A DNA stretch of 64,000 nt, taken from the NCBI GenBank assembly GCA_005784505.1, contig VCAZ01000030.1, positions 437,501 to 501,500 of the forward strand, written 5' to 3'. This stretch comes from Bagarius yarrelli. Its lineage: Eukaryota; Chordata; Actinopteri; Siluriformes; Sisoridae. The notes beneath the pieces are model-generated. The model saw only the letters and a program-made list of their open reading frames with translations. It was not told the origin of the DNA and did not search any database. Positions 34,880-46,585 of the stretch are shown one piece after another. A program made the position numbers and the translations under genes. Position 1 is the stretch's first letter; every line of letters starts with the position of its first letter.

Positions 34880-37510
34880 TCCTCGCATCCGGGCATACCC
34901 CAGCGCCATCAGCTAATTAAGCAGATAAAAGAATAGGCTGATAAAAGTTATGGGCAGACAAAACCAGTATGGGATGTATAGGCCTAAAAGTACATTTGCC
35001 CACCGGGAAAATGCCCTGTCTGCCAGATGGCCAGTCTGCCCCTTATTCAGTCTTAAACATAGCAGGACAAAATTTCCACAATGTTCTGTCCTAAATAAAC
35101 AGAACATAATGCATCAGAGTTATAGGGAACTTAATACAGACTCCATGAATTAAATTCACAAGTTACATTCTGACATCCTCTCAGGGATAATTACTAATAC
35201 CCCTTGTCGCTAAATGACCATGAAAAATGTAATAACAGTTTGACGCCAAGCAAACAAGCCTCTACAGTCCTTTTGACTGCCATTAAACTGACCGGCACAC
35301 TCGTTTTGAGACACCTTAATTAACTTTATAAGCTTCCTCAAGCAAGCCAGCAGTCGGTGAGGAATGTTATCTGAGACCCTGTTAGCATGATCGACCAACA
35401 TGGGTGAGTCATAAGTTAGGCGAGGTGACGCCAGCCAGGCCGGAGCAAGAAAAGCCGAATGCCAGTGGAACAAGCCGCTAGCGTGAGGGTGACTAACTAG
35501 CAGCACATGGCTCAGCTGGGGGCAGTACGCTTTACTAGCCTTGAGCGTCTCATCTCACTAATAACGGGAACCCTGATACGGCTGCCGTGGGACAGGCAGT
35601 TTTACAAGCAAAGTGTTTAAGCTGTAAACAGATTTGGATATAAAAACCCAGTAGGCTATCGCTAATTTTTCTAATGAGGCCCTTTTCCTTTCCCATGGAC
35701 TAACTCTGTTATAGGGGGTGTGTATCCTGTACTCTGCCAGGCCTCAGCAAAAAAAGAACAAGATTAAGTATTTAATATATGTGTTTTTTGGCTAGCCTGA
35801 GAAAAAAAGTTACCAAAACTAACGATTCTTTCTTGCTGTAGTTTTTTAGGGTTTATGGATTTTTCTTGGTACTGCATGATTCCTATTGAACATGACAGCC
35901 GTAAAAGAAACATTTTGATTAAGAAAGATGGCTCGCGCAGACCAGAGAGACCTGACAGTTTAGCGAGCAACAAGAAACGGTGTGTCTCCGACGTTCGAGC
36001 ACGGCACAAAGCCGTCTCTGTGTTGCCTATTCCTGAGCCAAAGCCTAGCAAAGACCCTTTTGTCAGGTGGAACTGTCTGGAGGTTTGAGGATTGCCTAAA
36101 GCAGACAGTAGGCCTGCTCTTGACTGTCACAACTAAACAAGTCAGGCAAGAGAAGCCGAGGCCCAGATTCAAGAAAACACTATAAAAATACGAAATGTGT
36201 TTCCTGGCACATGTAGTTCAGAAACTAATCTGGACATTTGGGTGATTTCCAATGTTAATATACGGTTAGTATGAAATTGAAACAGGTTTTTCTTTTTCTG
36301 AATGGTTCAGCATCGAATTCCAGGTGAGGAGTTACACTCAAACCGAATGAATTATTCGGAGAATGCTTTTTTTGGATGTAACAAAAGGACACAATGAACC
36401 CTCATGATGGCCGTCATATTTTTTAGAGGCAGGTCCAAGAACTGACGTGTCACTGGCTTCATCCTAGAGAAAATTTCCAAACTTACCAAGAGGTGCTAGT
36501 GAAGAATAATGTCAGTCATTTGTATGCATTAAAGTCATAATAAGGTCATTGGTCCAGATCCAATTGTTCACTTTAAAAAGCTGATTTTGTCATAAAATAA
36601 GCAAATGTCGTCATTGAAATTAGAAAGTGAAAATAAATAAATCTTTCGTCTAGGACTTTAAAAGGTTTCTTCTGGTGGAAAACTTTGGTTTTATGCAGAA
36701 CCACGCTACAGACACATGTAGTAGTTTCCATTTCACAAGTAGAAGCCTTACAAAGAGCCTGAACCGTTAACTGTTCGAAACACTGGAGTGCGGCTCACAA
36801 AAGGGTCGTACATTAGCAAAACAGACCTGTTGCATAAGAACCCGAAATATTGTAAAATGTTTAACAGCATCAGCTTTGCAAATGCAGCAGCACATCTCAC
36901 ATCTCAACTCTGGTGTTTATTCATTTCCAAAAAAACAGATAATGTGTTTAGGTGACACCAAGTAAAAGCGTGTCCCTGTAAATAATGCTCACAGGGTAAC
37001 AACCAAAAAAGTCCTTTAAGTGGCAACAGCTTCTCGGTGTGCTTTCACCATGGCCCCTTATTTACACTTCAAACACCCAGGAAAAGGAATCCTGCCCATG
37101 GGATGATGGGTAATGAGCACGATTCCTTTCTTCAGTCGCTCTATTCCTCCGGCTTTCTTTACAAGAGGATAGGGGAAAGTCCCTGGTGCTTTAATGATCC
37201 TCCTGGAATGGCTTCTCTTCTGAGTTACGAGACAATTAGAAAAGTGTTCTATCTTGTCCTGTTCTCAAGCTCACTTACAAGGCCATTAACATTTGCTTTA
37301 GAATAGACTTGAATGGGTGGAAAGGGGGCAACTTTGGGCAATGCTTTACCTAAAATAGCATTCAGAACCTTAAACATTGGGCTGTACAATGGGGCCTTTA
37401 TGCTCAGGGTTACTGATGGGCTGAATTATGAAGGCTGTTGCTGTATAAACGGAGCTCTCTTGACGCACAAACAATGCGGTGTCACACCAACACTAGGAAC
37501 CTAAACCTCA
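34880..37510. other. High-complexity non-coding islands upstream of the FZD9 3' end
   Basis: Segments at about 34,900-35,750, 35,850-36,150 and 37,020-37,500 are richer in GC, lack repeats and stand out from the AT-rich surroundings. They contain homeodomain-type TAATTA/AATTAG motifs. No exon structure is seen. They could be conserved enhancers of FZD9; this rests on composition alone. Confidence 0.3.
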
Positions 37511-38009
37511 GCGTTGGACAAATCTACCTGACAATCTGTATGACCAGTATCTCATTTTATGGGGTTAGAAACAAAAAAACGTTTTATGACTGACTGAGGT
37601 AACAGGGAGGAAGTTTAACCAAACCTCAAATTAATGACATTTTGACTCAAATGGCAAAGCTTAGTTATTAAAACCAGTAATTGATTTTAAATGTGGTAAA
37701 ATCATCCATTACATCAGGGAACCCCAAAACGTAAAAACACTCCATGTTCCAGAGTGACTCCTGGTATTACTGTGGAAATTTGATGATGATCTAAAATGTA
37801 TTCATTTTGCCTTCTAATGATAGATTATTATTTTTAAAAAGAAATATAGAATATTAAAAGATGACTAATGAGAAAAACAGCTGTTTCTTTGCAAAAAAAT
37901 AATCACTTGTCCACTTTTCCCCCAACAGTTTGGTCATTTTGTTGTCTCTGAATTTTCTTCCTGGTTGGGACGCCACCACCATGAAACTTTATTTTAAATA
38001 TAGCGGTTT

Positions 38010-38130
38010 GATGGTAAGAAATCTAACAAATTATTATTTTACCTTAATAACCAAGGGGGATTTTAGTTTGAAAGGAAATCAAATAAAGACATGACTCGAT
38101 TATTTTAATTATTGAGATATGTTCTCAGCA
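38010..38130. repeat. Dispersed repeat C, copy 1
   Basis: gaaatctaacaaattatta ... taaccaagggggattttagtttgaaagg is a diverged copy of 63,070-63,150. Family unknown. Confidence 0.5.
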
Positions 38131-40543
38131 TCGTTCAGAGGGCCGGAACCAAAAGTGGGGCGGAGCCGTATCCGAGGTCTTAGTTTGGAGACCTCTGTAT
38201 TACATATTTTAGATTAAATATATCCTATTTCAAAAAGCAGTGTTGTAGGCATGGAACACTTCCTGGTTTGGGACAATATATCAAAGTTAAAAAAAAAATA
38301 CTGCATCTTTAACCCTGTGGGTTTTTTTTTTTTTTTTGCAAAATCAATGATGTCCTTCAAGAAATTGGCCAAATAAATAGTTACAATCCCAAAACGAAAA
38401 CAAAAATTTTGTAGGTTTGATTCAAACTAACATTTATTAACAGAATTTTAAAGTGGATGTTTTTACCCCAAACATTAGTGAATTTGCCCACTGTGTATTC
38501 TTGAATAACTTGAATATTTTAAAATTATAGTTTCAAAATTTATGTGGGAGTTTGTAACTAAAAATATACAGTAAAAGTTATGACCTGACCAAACTGACCA
38601 AAACGTAATGTAGGTTAAAAATGTTCTAATAGAGACAGTATTTACAACACTGGGAAACTGTGAGCAAATGATCTGTTGTGTTGCTTAAATGATGTTTTTT
38701 AATTATGGCTGTGTTAAAATACTGATACGGCTAACTACCGTAATGTTTTTTTTTTAACAATAGTGTACTGACATTTTAACCTTAATCTTAAAACATATTT
38801 AAATTACATTTACGCTTAGGTCAATATTTAATTAAAACCCTCAAACGACTTTCTCCTCCACTCCTGTAGTTGCCACTGACACATACTGTCATTGTCTCAA
38901 AAGCAAACATGGCTTTGTATTTGTTGTATTCTTAGCCATTTGTTTAACCTGGTTTTTTTAAGTATTACAGTGCGTTGCAATATGTCTTGTATTGCGACGT
39001 ATCATGGTATATTGTACCGTGACCCATGTTACGTAATACGTTTCGTATGGTGAGGCTCTGACAATAAAAAGCTCTAATTACTAACCTAACCAAAATAAAT
39101 AAACAGGATAACAGGATGTTCATATTTTCTAAAGTCCCAAATTCTCAAGTGACTATGCTTAATAAAGATGTGAGAAAAAGTCAAGCGACGTTTTTTTTTT
39201 TTTTCAATAGTGACTGGTATGTTGTTAATGCACCACATAATAACAGTTACGGTCTTAAAAAAATCCAAACCATTTTTGGCCAGATGTAGTAGGATAAAAA
39301 TCCAAGTGAATGCATGAAGACGGGTTAGGATAAATATTTACATTGCTGATAAAAATCTCCTGAGTAGAGTACATACTGGTGCAGGACAGATTTACGGACA
39401 CATACAGTATTAATCCGTAATTTGGACTGGCCTCTGCAAATCCTATTTACTTTCTACCTGAGCGTAGCTTCCATCTGAAAAGACTGCAAAATATGACTAA
39501 TTGTGTTGGCTTTAAGATCCGCCTCAAGTTAAACATGTATACAAAATGCTCTGGTCTGAGAACTTAAAGCTCTGAAAATGTATAAATGTAGTTGCGTAAA
39601 ATGCTCCCGGCTCTCTGCAGTCAATCCAGATGCACTTCATAAACACGTCAAAAAAGGCCCGCGAAGTCACAGCTGCTTTTAAAGACAAAAAAAAAAAGAA
39701 AAAAAAGGCACAAGTACGAGCATGTCGGTAAACGTGACCAGAGCTCTGGCCAGAATGACTCTGATCTAACGTCTCCTTTCAGTCCCGGAGAAGCCAAGAT
39801 CGTGATCAACTGACAGCAGACTTGTGGAACACATACGGAATTAAAATAAGGACCCTGCAATAACCAGCTCATGTGACTTGGGAAAGTGTGACTGTAGCTT
39901 TGTGATGGATTAAAAATAAGCAGAAGGTATTTTAACTCATTGGAAATTAAAGTGTTACATAAACAAGATGTATGAGCAACAGTCGTACGGTGGGTTTTTA
40001 AAAGCTTATATGACTTATATATGACTGATGCTTATATTAAAGCAATAAGTTGGATTAAGCCTCAGAAGCTTGATTGATGAGGAATGTTTGATTGCTTTCC
40101 CACACTGTCTTGCTTGTGTGACATAATCCATTTCCTGGAGAAAAGCTAACAAAAGATGACATTTGTTTGCTTAAATGATCAAATAATGAAGTATTTCATT
40201 CCAAAACATGCTTGTAACCCACCTGTTGTCTTTAGGTCAAATTCGACCCATAACATTTTTATGTTATCATTTTGGGTTGTGTAAAAAATATGGATATAGT
40301 TAACCAACATTTTAAACTGATTTAAGTTTATGTTAACGTTTAATAAAAATTGTCAGTGTGTGCCAAATGACTTCCTCCTCCCCTTGTGTAGTTGCTGTTA
40401 ACACATGCAGTCATTGTCTCCGATACATGGCGGGAAAAAATAAGGTCTTTTCAACAAATGTTGCATGGTTGATGAGAAGACAAAACAAGGGTTGGTCAAA
40501 AAATATTATTAAACAAAATCATTGCAAAAATATATAGATATCA

Positions 40544-40549
40544 TTTATT
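40544..40549 (-). promoter_or_regulatory. Candidate FZD9 poly(A) signal
   Basis: The minus strand reads AATAAA about 270 bases after the FZD9 stop codon, in AT-rich sequence. It is the best-placed signal seen, but the 3' end could be elsewhere. Confidence 0.4.
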
Positions 40550-40818
40550 GTCCTTTCATCCAGGAAAAAAATCAAATATATGCTATGGACATTTTTTACA
40601 CCAGACTTTCAAAGCGTCTCTATGTAGTGCATTCAGTGACAAGCAATACTTAAATAGCTGTAATAAATAAACATTTAAGCTTGACATATCATTGTACATA
40701 TTAATGTTTGTATTTACATTTCGGAGGCACCACAAAAACACAACCGCCTGCTTCCAGCTTTTAAAGTCTGCTGTCGCTGTTTAAAATCTATGAAATTACA
40801 TCCAAACTGCTAGAAGAT

Positions 40819-42552
40819 TTAGTCAGACTCTGGCAGGACTGCCTTTGCACGAGTCAGATTTGTTAGTGTGAAAAGCAGTGGCTTTGTAATGGCAGTGCGA
40901 GCTGCTGCATTTGATGCTGGGACAGGGCTTGTCGTGCTCCTTGTCAATAATCTCCTGCTGCACAAACCTTGCCAAGTCTGGAGAGTCTTTGAGCTCCACA
41001 CCCAGACTCCGCTGGTGATGCCCACCACCAGGGACATGAATATCTTTAGCATGAACACGGCTACGGTGGGCACGGAGGACTCCAGGGAGCAATCCTCAAC
41101 CCTTCGTCCGGGAAAGGAGATGCACTTGCTCCCCTGAGCACGAAACTTCCAGTAGTCTATGTTGAGCTTCTCATAGAAATAGCAGACGATCACACATGTG
41201 GCGGGGACGGTGTAAAGGACAGAGAAGATCCCGATTTTAAACATAAGCTTCTCCAGCTTTTCGGTGTTGGTGCCTTCGGTTTTCATAATCTTACGGATAT
41301 GGAACAGCGCAACAAAACCGGTGAGGACGAAAGAAGTGCCGATAATCAGATAGCAGGAGAGAGGGATGAGAACAAACCCAGTTAAAGCACTAGTGTCCAT
41401 ACTACCAACGTAGCACAGCCCCGTTAACTCGTCACCTGCCACCTTGCGCATGGTGAGAATGATTACGGTCTTTAAAGCCGGGATGCCCCAGGCTATCATG
41501 TGAAAGTAGCTGCTGTGAGCCTCGATGGCTTCATGCCCCCATTTCCTGCCAGCTGCAAGGAACCAGGTGAGTGTGAGAATGACCCACCAGATAGAGCTGG
41601 CCATGCCAAAGTAATACAGAATAAGGAAGACTATAGTACAGCCTGTGCTCTCTAATCCCTCCTGTATGATGTAAAGCTGCCCATTTTCCCTGTCGCAGGC
41701 AATGTTCTCAGCACCCGCCACCGAGCGGATAATGTAAGCAACAGAGTATATGTTGTAGCACATAGAGAGGAAGATTATAGGCCTCTCTGGATACTGGAAG
41801 CGTTGTGGGTCCAGGAGGAAGGTAAGGACGGTGAATGCAGTCGAGACAAAGCAAAGTGTAGACCATACAACCATCCAGATGAAAGCAAAGTCCTTGTCTT
41901 GCCTGGACCAGAAGACGTCCACAGTGGGAGTGCATCGCGGCGCACATGACCTGCTCCTTTCCACATACTGGAACTTTTCCTGGTTCTCACAACTCCCAGA
42001 TGACTGTCCATGACTGCTGCCGGATTGCCTGGGTCTGGCAGGCACGGGCAGCATGCCCTCCCCTTTCCTACTCTCAGGCACCGTGTCATTCTCTGGAGCC
42101 TCGATGCACAGTGAATTAGGATCATTATTGGTTGGCAGCATTGAACAGTCCAGTGAATCCGGCCAGCTGAAACTGAACTGCTCCATAATAGGAGAGCATT
42201 TCTGCCTCGCTTGCTCGCACATAGGTCGGCATGCCGGTATAGTGCTGGACACTTTGTCAGTGCACATTGGCACGTACAGGGAACACAGGAAGAAGCGGAG
42301 ATGCACATCACAGCCGTATGCCACCAGAGGAGCAAATTCTCTGAGTTTAATACTTGCTTCTTCCTGACTATCATATTTCATGAAGTTAGGCATCCGGGTC
42401 ATGTTGTATCCGATTCCTTGGCACATAGGAACAGTGATTGGCTCACACTTTGCTGGTCTGCCCCATTCACCATCATAACCTCCAATCTCAAGAGAGAACA
42501 CGACAGTTACTAGTTGGCACACAAGAACCGCAACCGGAACAAGGCATGCCAT
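40819..42552 (-). CDS. fzd9: Frizzled-9 Wnt receptor, C-tail frameshifted
   Basis: Class F seven-transmembrane Wnt receptor at the plasma membrane, signalling through Dishevelled. Single coding exon, as is usual for this subgroup. From the Met at 42552: signal peptide about 1-20; cysteine-rich Wnt-binding domain about 36-150 with its conserved Cys series and glycosylation site NMT at 50; linker cysteines; seven hydrophobic segments from about 222 to 517; and the Dishevelled-binding KTxxxW motif (KTLQTW, 522-527). Residues such as LEIGGYD, PENDTVPESRKGEGMLPV and KIMKTEGTNTEKLEKLM are Frizzled-9 rather than Frizzled-10. A Met 12 codons upstream (42588) is in frame, but 42552 aligns with the family start. 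As read, the frame runs to a stop at 40819, with a tail unlike Frizzled-9 from about residue 535. The expected tail, including SHCHYKA, is found in the overlapping frame ending at 40823. Which paralogue (a or b) this is cannot be told. Confidence 0.95.
   Translation of the reverse strand: MACLVPVAVLVCQLVTVVFSLEIGGYDGEWGRPAKCEPITVPMCQGIGYNMTRMPNFMKYDSQEEASIKLREFAPLVAYGCDVHLRFFLCSLYVPMCTDKVSSTIPACRPMCEQARQKCSPIMEQFSFSWPDSLDCSMLPTNNDPNSLCIEAPENDTVPESRKGEGMLPVPARPRQSGSSHGQSSGSCENQEKFQYVERSRSCAPRCTPTVDVFWSRQDKDFAFIWMVVWSTLCFVSTAFTVLTFLLDPQRFQYPERPIIFLSMCYNIYSVAYIIRSVAGAENIACDRENGQLYIIQEGLESTGCTIVFLILYYFGMASSIWWVILTLTWFLAAGRKWGHEAIEAHSSYFHMIAWGIPALKTVIILTMRKVAGDELTGLCYVGSMDTSALTGFVLIPLSCYLIIGTSFVLTGFVALFHIRKIMKTEGTNTEKLEKLMFKIGIFSVLYTVPATCVIVCYFYEKLNIDYWKFRAQGSKCISFPGRRVEDCSLESSVPTVAVFMLKIFMSLVVGITSGVWVWSSKTLQTWQGLCSRRLLTRSTTSPVPASNAAARTAITKPLLFTLTNLTRAKAVLPESD
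40823..40965 (-). other. Conserved FZD9 C-tail in the shifted frame
   Basis: In the frame one base off from the main FZD9 frame, this stretch encodes a Cys/His-rich tail containing SHCHYKA, HTNKSD and a terminal ARV. It lines up with the family tail (THCHYKAP...H..K.D...THL in human, from memory). The main frame still matches through CSRRLL (about 40962-40945). The break therefore lies at about 40925-40965 and equals one missing base. Either the assembly lost a base or this allele truly carries a 1-base deletion. Confidence 0.75.
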
Positions 42553-42886
42553 AGTAACGACACGGAATTTAAAGATCCCACAATACATTGTTAGCAGGCA
42601 AACAAGCTCCCGCAGTTTATAACGGTGTTCATGTCATAATTATGGAACACCATGAAGAAGTTTTAATCCAGGCATATCAAAAAATAAATCTGAATTCAAA
42701 ATATGCTTAAACTGTTTGTGGCCTTATCTTTGCAAATAATATTCCTCTGTGAATTTCTTTGATCCGAAAGAGTCCCACGCAAGGGCTGTCAACCTGAAAG
42801 CAAACTGCATTGGTTCCGCTCTCACAATTGTTTCCGTTCCAGACTGTAAATGCGTGCGCGCGTCTTGTCTCGTGCGGTCAAAACGT

Positions 42887-42893
42887 TTAATAT
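42887..42893 (-). promoter_or_regulatory. Possible FZD9 TATA-like box
   Basis: On the minus strand CTATATTAAACG occurs about 340 bases upstream of the FZD9 start codon, followed by a CpG-rich stretch with TGCGCGCGCACGC-like sequence. A start near 42,860 would give a 5' untranslated region of about 300 bases. A CTTTGAT (TCF/LEF-type) motif is at 42757-42763. Inference from motif and position only. Confidence 0.35.
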
Positions 42894-43305
42894 AGCAGAG
42901 TGCAGCGAGGTGTTTTCTCAGTTGCGCGCGCTGTCAGACTGAACTCCAGCTCTCTTAGTCTCTTTCTCTCTCTCTGTGTCCAGGCAGCTGGGCGGGAGCA
43001 ACAGGCTCCTCCCCACCTGTGGCCCTCAGCCAAAATACTGCATGCTTACAATCGCCCCTGAGAGAATCCATTTATAAGGCCAATAATATTTCAGCGCAAA
43101 TAGAGCTGTGTGTGTTGTGTGTGTGTGTGTGTGTATATACAATGGTGCTTTCGTGCAGCGTTGCGCGTTATAAAAAAAAAAAAAAAAAAAAAGAAATGAA
43201 TAAGAATAAACTTCAAAATGTTATGTTTTGGTTTCGGGAACATGATTTGAAATGTTCCAAAAAAAATAAAAAAAATGTCTGGTTTTAATAAAAATTCGTA
43301 GAATG

Positions 43306-43954
43306 CAGTGGTGTGCAGTCAGAGCCAGCAAGTCCTTCTCTGCTGCCTAAACAATATCAGAAGCTGACCTACATTTACAACCTAAATTCTAATATTTGTT
43401 CCATTAAATTTTATTCATTTATTCCCAACAGTTTATTCTCTTCAATTCATAGCGTTTCTGCTGGTGCACTGCTGTCAGTATTTTTGTCCAATCAGATTTC
43501 AGCCTGCCAAAGCCTTCAGAATCAGTAGTGCTGCTTATGTAACTTAAACTATATTGACAATGGCAGATTGCTAATTGGTTAAAGACTGTTTCTTTATCCA
43601 ATCAGATTTCAAGTTCGCCTTGACAGGGCCAGCTAGCTGGCCTCCAATATCGTCAGCATTTTTCCGTCCTCTGATTAGTTGATCAGAATAAAACTGTTAC
43701 AACTCAGTTTGACTAGCAGACATCGTGAGGAGAGCTCTGCTAATCCCGAAGCTAACTAGCTTGTCTCAGCCTGGGAAAGTGCTTATTTGCCACTTCCAAA
43801 CCAGTGCCACCAAGCGGTAATGCTAGCTTACATGTTATATTGCGTTTTTGTGTAATATTGATGGTTTCTATAATTGTCACATGATAGCGGTGGTATTAAA
43901 ACGTGTCTCAGTCCCCATTGAAGGCCCAGGCACCAAATGCACTGCCCGCCACTG
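43306..43954. mobile_element. Non-autonomous hAT-type element with 8-bp target duplication
   Basis: The ends CAGTGGTGTGCAGT and (reverse strand) CAGTGGCGGGCAGT match at 12 of 14 bases. Flanks are GTAGAATG (43298-43305) and GTAGAACG (43955-43962), an 8-bp duplication with one difference. CAGTG-type termini plus an 8-bp duplication define the hAT superfamily. At 649 bp with no transposase frame, it needs a helper. Confidence 0.75.
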
Positions 43955-46404
43955 GTAGAACGTTATTTCAAGGTGTTGTAAGAACATTTTCTTTAAACAT
44001 TTTGAGAACATTCTTCAAGTACAAATAAGGTTAGTGCTGGGATGTGAACCTATGATGTTTGTTTGTTTAATGTGATGTAAAGGGTCAGAGAAGTTTGATC
44101 CCATACAGTGGACAAAAAAAACAAGCAGCAATTAATATTCTCAGAATACAAAAAATACTTTCCATGAAGCTTTCCAAACAATGATACTGATTTGTTTTAT
44201 ATGCTAAAGTACCCCCCCCCCCCCCCCGGCTTCCACAAAACCGCTCCCAGAAATGAGTCGACTCTTATTTCACTGGCTCCATTAGCCTTGTCTCTTTTTG
44301 TATGGCAGCCATGGTGTCATTTCCATATGAATTCTTTCTCTCGTCCCACACACGACCCTGAAGTTTCAGCCTCGTCTCTATGGTATTAGTATGCCATCTA
44401 TGCCATCTGCCCCCATTAGTACCTGCCGGCATTTCCCTAGTGTGGGTTGAATGTGAGGACAGCAGCCCCGGTGCCACAACGCCTCTCTATTCTCAACCGA
44501 AATGCGACATGTGCTGCCTTGGAGTATTGTTGTTATGCCTTCACTCAGAGTCACTCTTTAATTTGAGCCTTTTGCCAGTTAGGGGTCAGAAAACAGGTAC
44601 AGTGTGGTTATTTTGTAATCATTGGCTATTTACAATGTCATAACATATGCTAATGAAAATAATTTCCAAGCATGTCATACTTTCTTTTATAGCCTTGTTG
44701 GCAATCTGTAATTACAAGAAGGAAACATACCATATATCAAAAGACAGAGTAATAAATGCAAAGTGACAGTAACAACACTATTTGTGGATGAGTGCATAGA
44801 TTAGCCACTATGATTATTCCCAATATAACTGTTAGCCAGGAGCTCAGGAGGCCCAAAGGGTTTGCACGCCTCTGGCTCTTTGGCACTGGAGTCATTTCAC
44901 TACCCTGTTAGTCTCGTCCAGAATTATGAGTGGGGAGTGCAATGCCAAGGAAAGCAAACACTTCATGAAAATAAATGCCTGAGGCCTGCAAGCTCGACTT
45001 GCTCCATGTAAAGTGCTCCACTTACACCGGATGGTGTGTGAAAAAAGGCATTGTATATAGCCTATAAAATACAGATTCTTTTTTTTTTTTCCCCAAACGC
45101 TAAACCTTAAAAACCTTATTATGTTTTTATTTTTTAAATCATTCACATTTTCAACACAGAATACTTAGATGCAGTTCCCCTTTAAAATTTGTATCTTGGT
45201 CATCTGATCTCAACTGTCTGGACCATCAAAGCTGTTCTTAAGTGAGACACAGATTGAGATGCATTGTTGAGATGCCACGCAGTTTTTCAGGACGTCATAT
45301 TCCCTATGCTTTCCCATAGCTTGTCGGCATCAGACGATCGACTCCCTTTTGGAAATCGGAGTAGCTGTGATTTTCGGCATCGGATACGCTTACGCGTGCT
45401 CACTTGACACTGCGGGTTGCTATGATTACATTTCAGCTGAGACACAGGCATTCTCTTTTAGTTACAGACAAGAAGGGTGGGACATGTCGATCGCGCACAA
45501 ATAGCTGACATACTTAAAAGATATTCGATTTAAAGTCTTATGCATGCAGGCTTGGGACTACTTTATTTTAGACATCACTAACCAGGAGTCTAATAGTCTA
45601 TGAAGCCTAATGCTCTCAGTTCTCTCATTACTTCAAGGCACAGGACATTAATTATAGGCTGTACGCTATCACATTCACCCTAACAGAAAAAAACGTACCT
45701 TAGCTAATCAAGTTGCCAAATCGAGTTATAAATCCCAAACAAGCAGCAACAATCTAGTGAATCTGGGACATTGCATTTGTTCCAGACACCTGCGAGCAAA
45801 TCATTTACATCTGGATAACAGCTGAGATGAAAGAAGAGTTTATTGGCTAATTAAAAAGAGCTAAAAATCAAATGCATCCCCAATCTTAGCTTGGGTTACC
45901 AGGTATGGCGTATTGCTGACATTGATCCAGTTGTGTTTTTAGGGAAAACTGCCAGCAGGCAACAAGAAACTTGCATACAAATGTGTGTTACGGCTGACAT
46001 GCTGTAGGGTAAAGTTACTAAAGGTGACGTCGTCATTGTTTTCGTCAGTTGACAATAGAGCACGTGTTTAACCGAAGCCAACGCAGTATGGAGCGTGATC
46101 TTTATAAGCAAACACAGACATTTTAAATGTTCTAATCCAAATATTATGATTTTCACTGACCTCGCTTTCCTGCACCATAACAAATATTGGGTTTGGAGGA
46201 CTGCCTACCTGCGCGTTCTGGATCCAGCTTTGAAACGCAGGATCGGAATTTAATGCCTTCAGGTTCAAGGACAAGTAGTGAAACATAAATATGGACTAAA
46301 TCAAAAGCACCAGCAGACTGTTGAATGTTGAAGTCAGCAACATCAGTTTTAACTGCAAATGTAAATAATTACATGAAATTAATTATAGTGAAGCTTCCTT
46401 TAAG

Positions 46405-46585
46405 ACATTTACATGTATGTTATTTGGCAGACGTTGTGATCAAGAGCAACAAATTTGTATCTATTTTTTAGACAATAAGTGCATTAAGTTTTTAACCAGT
46501 GGTAGCAGCTTGGTGGCGCCAGGATTTGAACTCGCCAGCTTCCGATAAGTAGTCCAACACCTTAACCGCTAACATAGAGCAATGC
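46405..46585 (-). repeat. SINE (family 1), diverged
   Basis: Reversed tail (tatttggcagacgttgtgatc), B-box complement (gatttgaactc) and head complement (caacaccttaaccgctaac) can be seen. Confidence 0.65.

Larger units (their letters stand above)
23411..40543. other. Gene-free interval between MKS1 and FZD9
   Basis: No coding exon recognised. Contents in order: non-LTR remnants (23.6, 24.4 kb), CA microsatellites, the fold-back structure (27.1-28.0 kb), SINEs, two related repeats ending near 29.87 and 32.67 kb, an AC/CAAG-rich stretch at 30.35-30.77 kb that may be retroelement-derived, a second LINE end (33.7 kb), and high-complexity islands (34.9-35.75, 35.85-36.15, 37.02-37.5 kb). The rest is AT-rich unique sequence in which nothing specific is seen. 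Confidence 0.5.

Noticed and set aside
40925..40965. Programmed -1 ribosomal frameshifting in FZD9
   Set aside because: No X-XXY-YYZ slippery heptamer in the transition zone, and no frizzled is known to me to use frameshifting. A missing base is simpler.
41775..42374. A 199-codon open frame overlapping FZD9 on the same strand, plus antisense frames
   Set aside because: It lies entirely inside the FZD9 cysteine-rich domain in another frame and shows no domain of its own.
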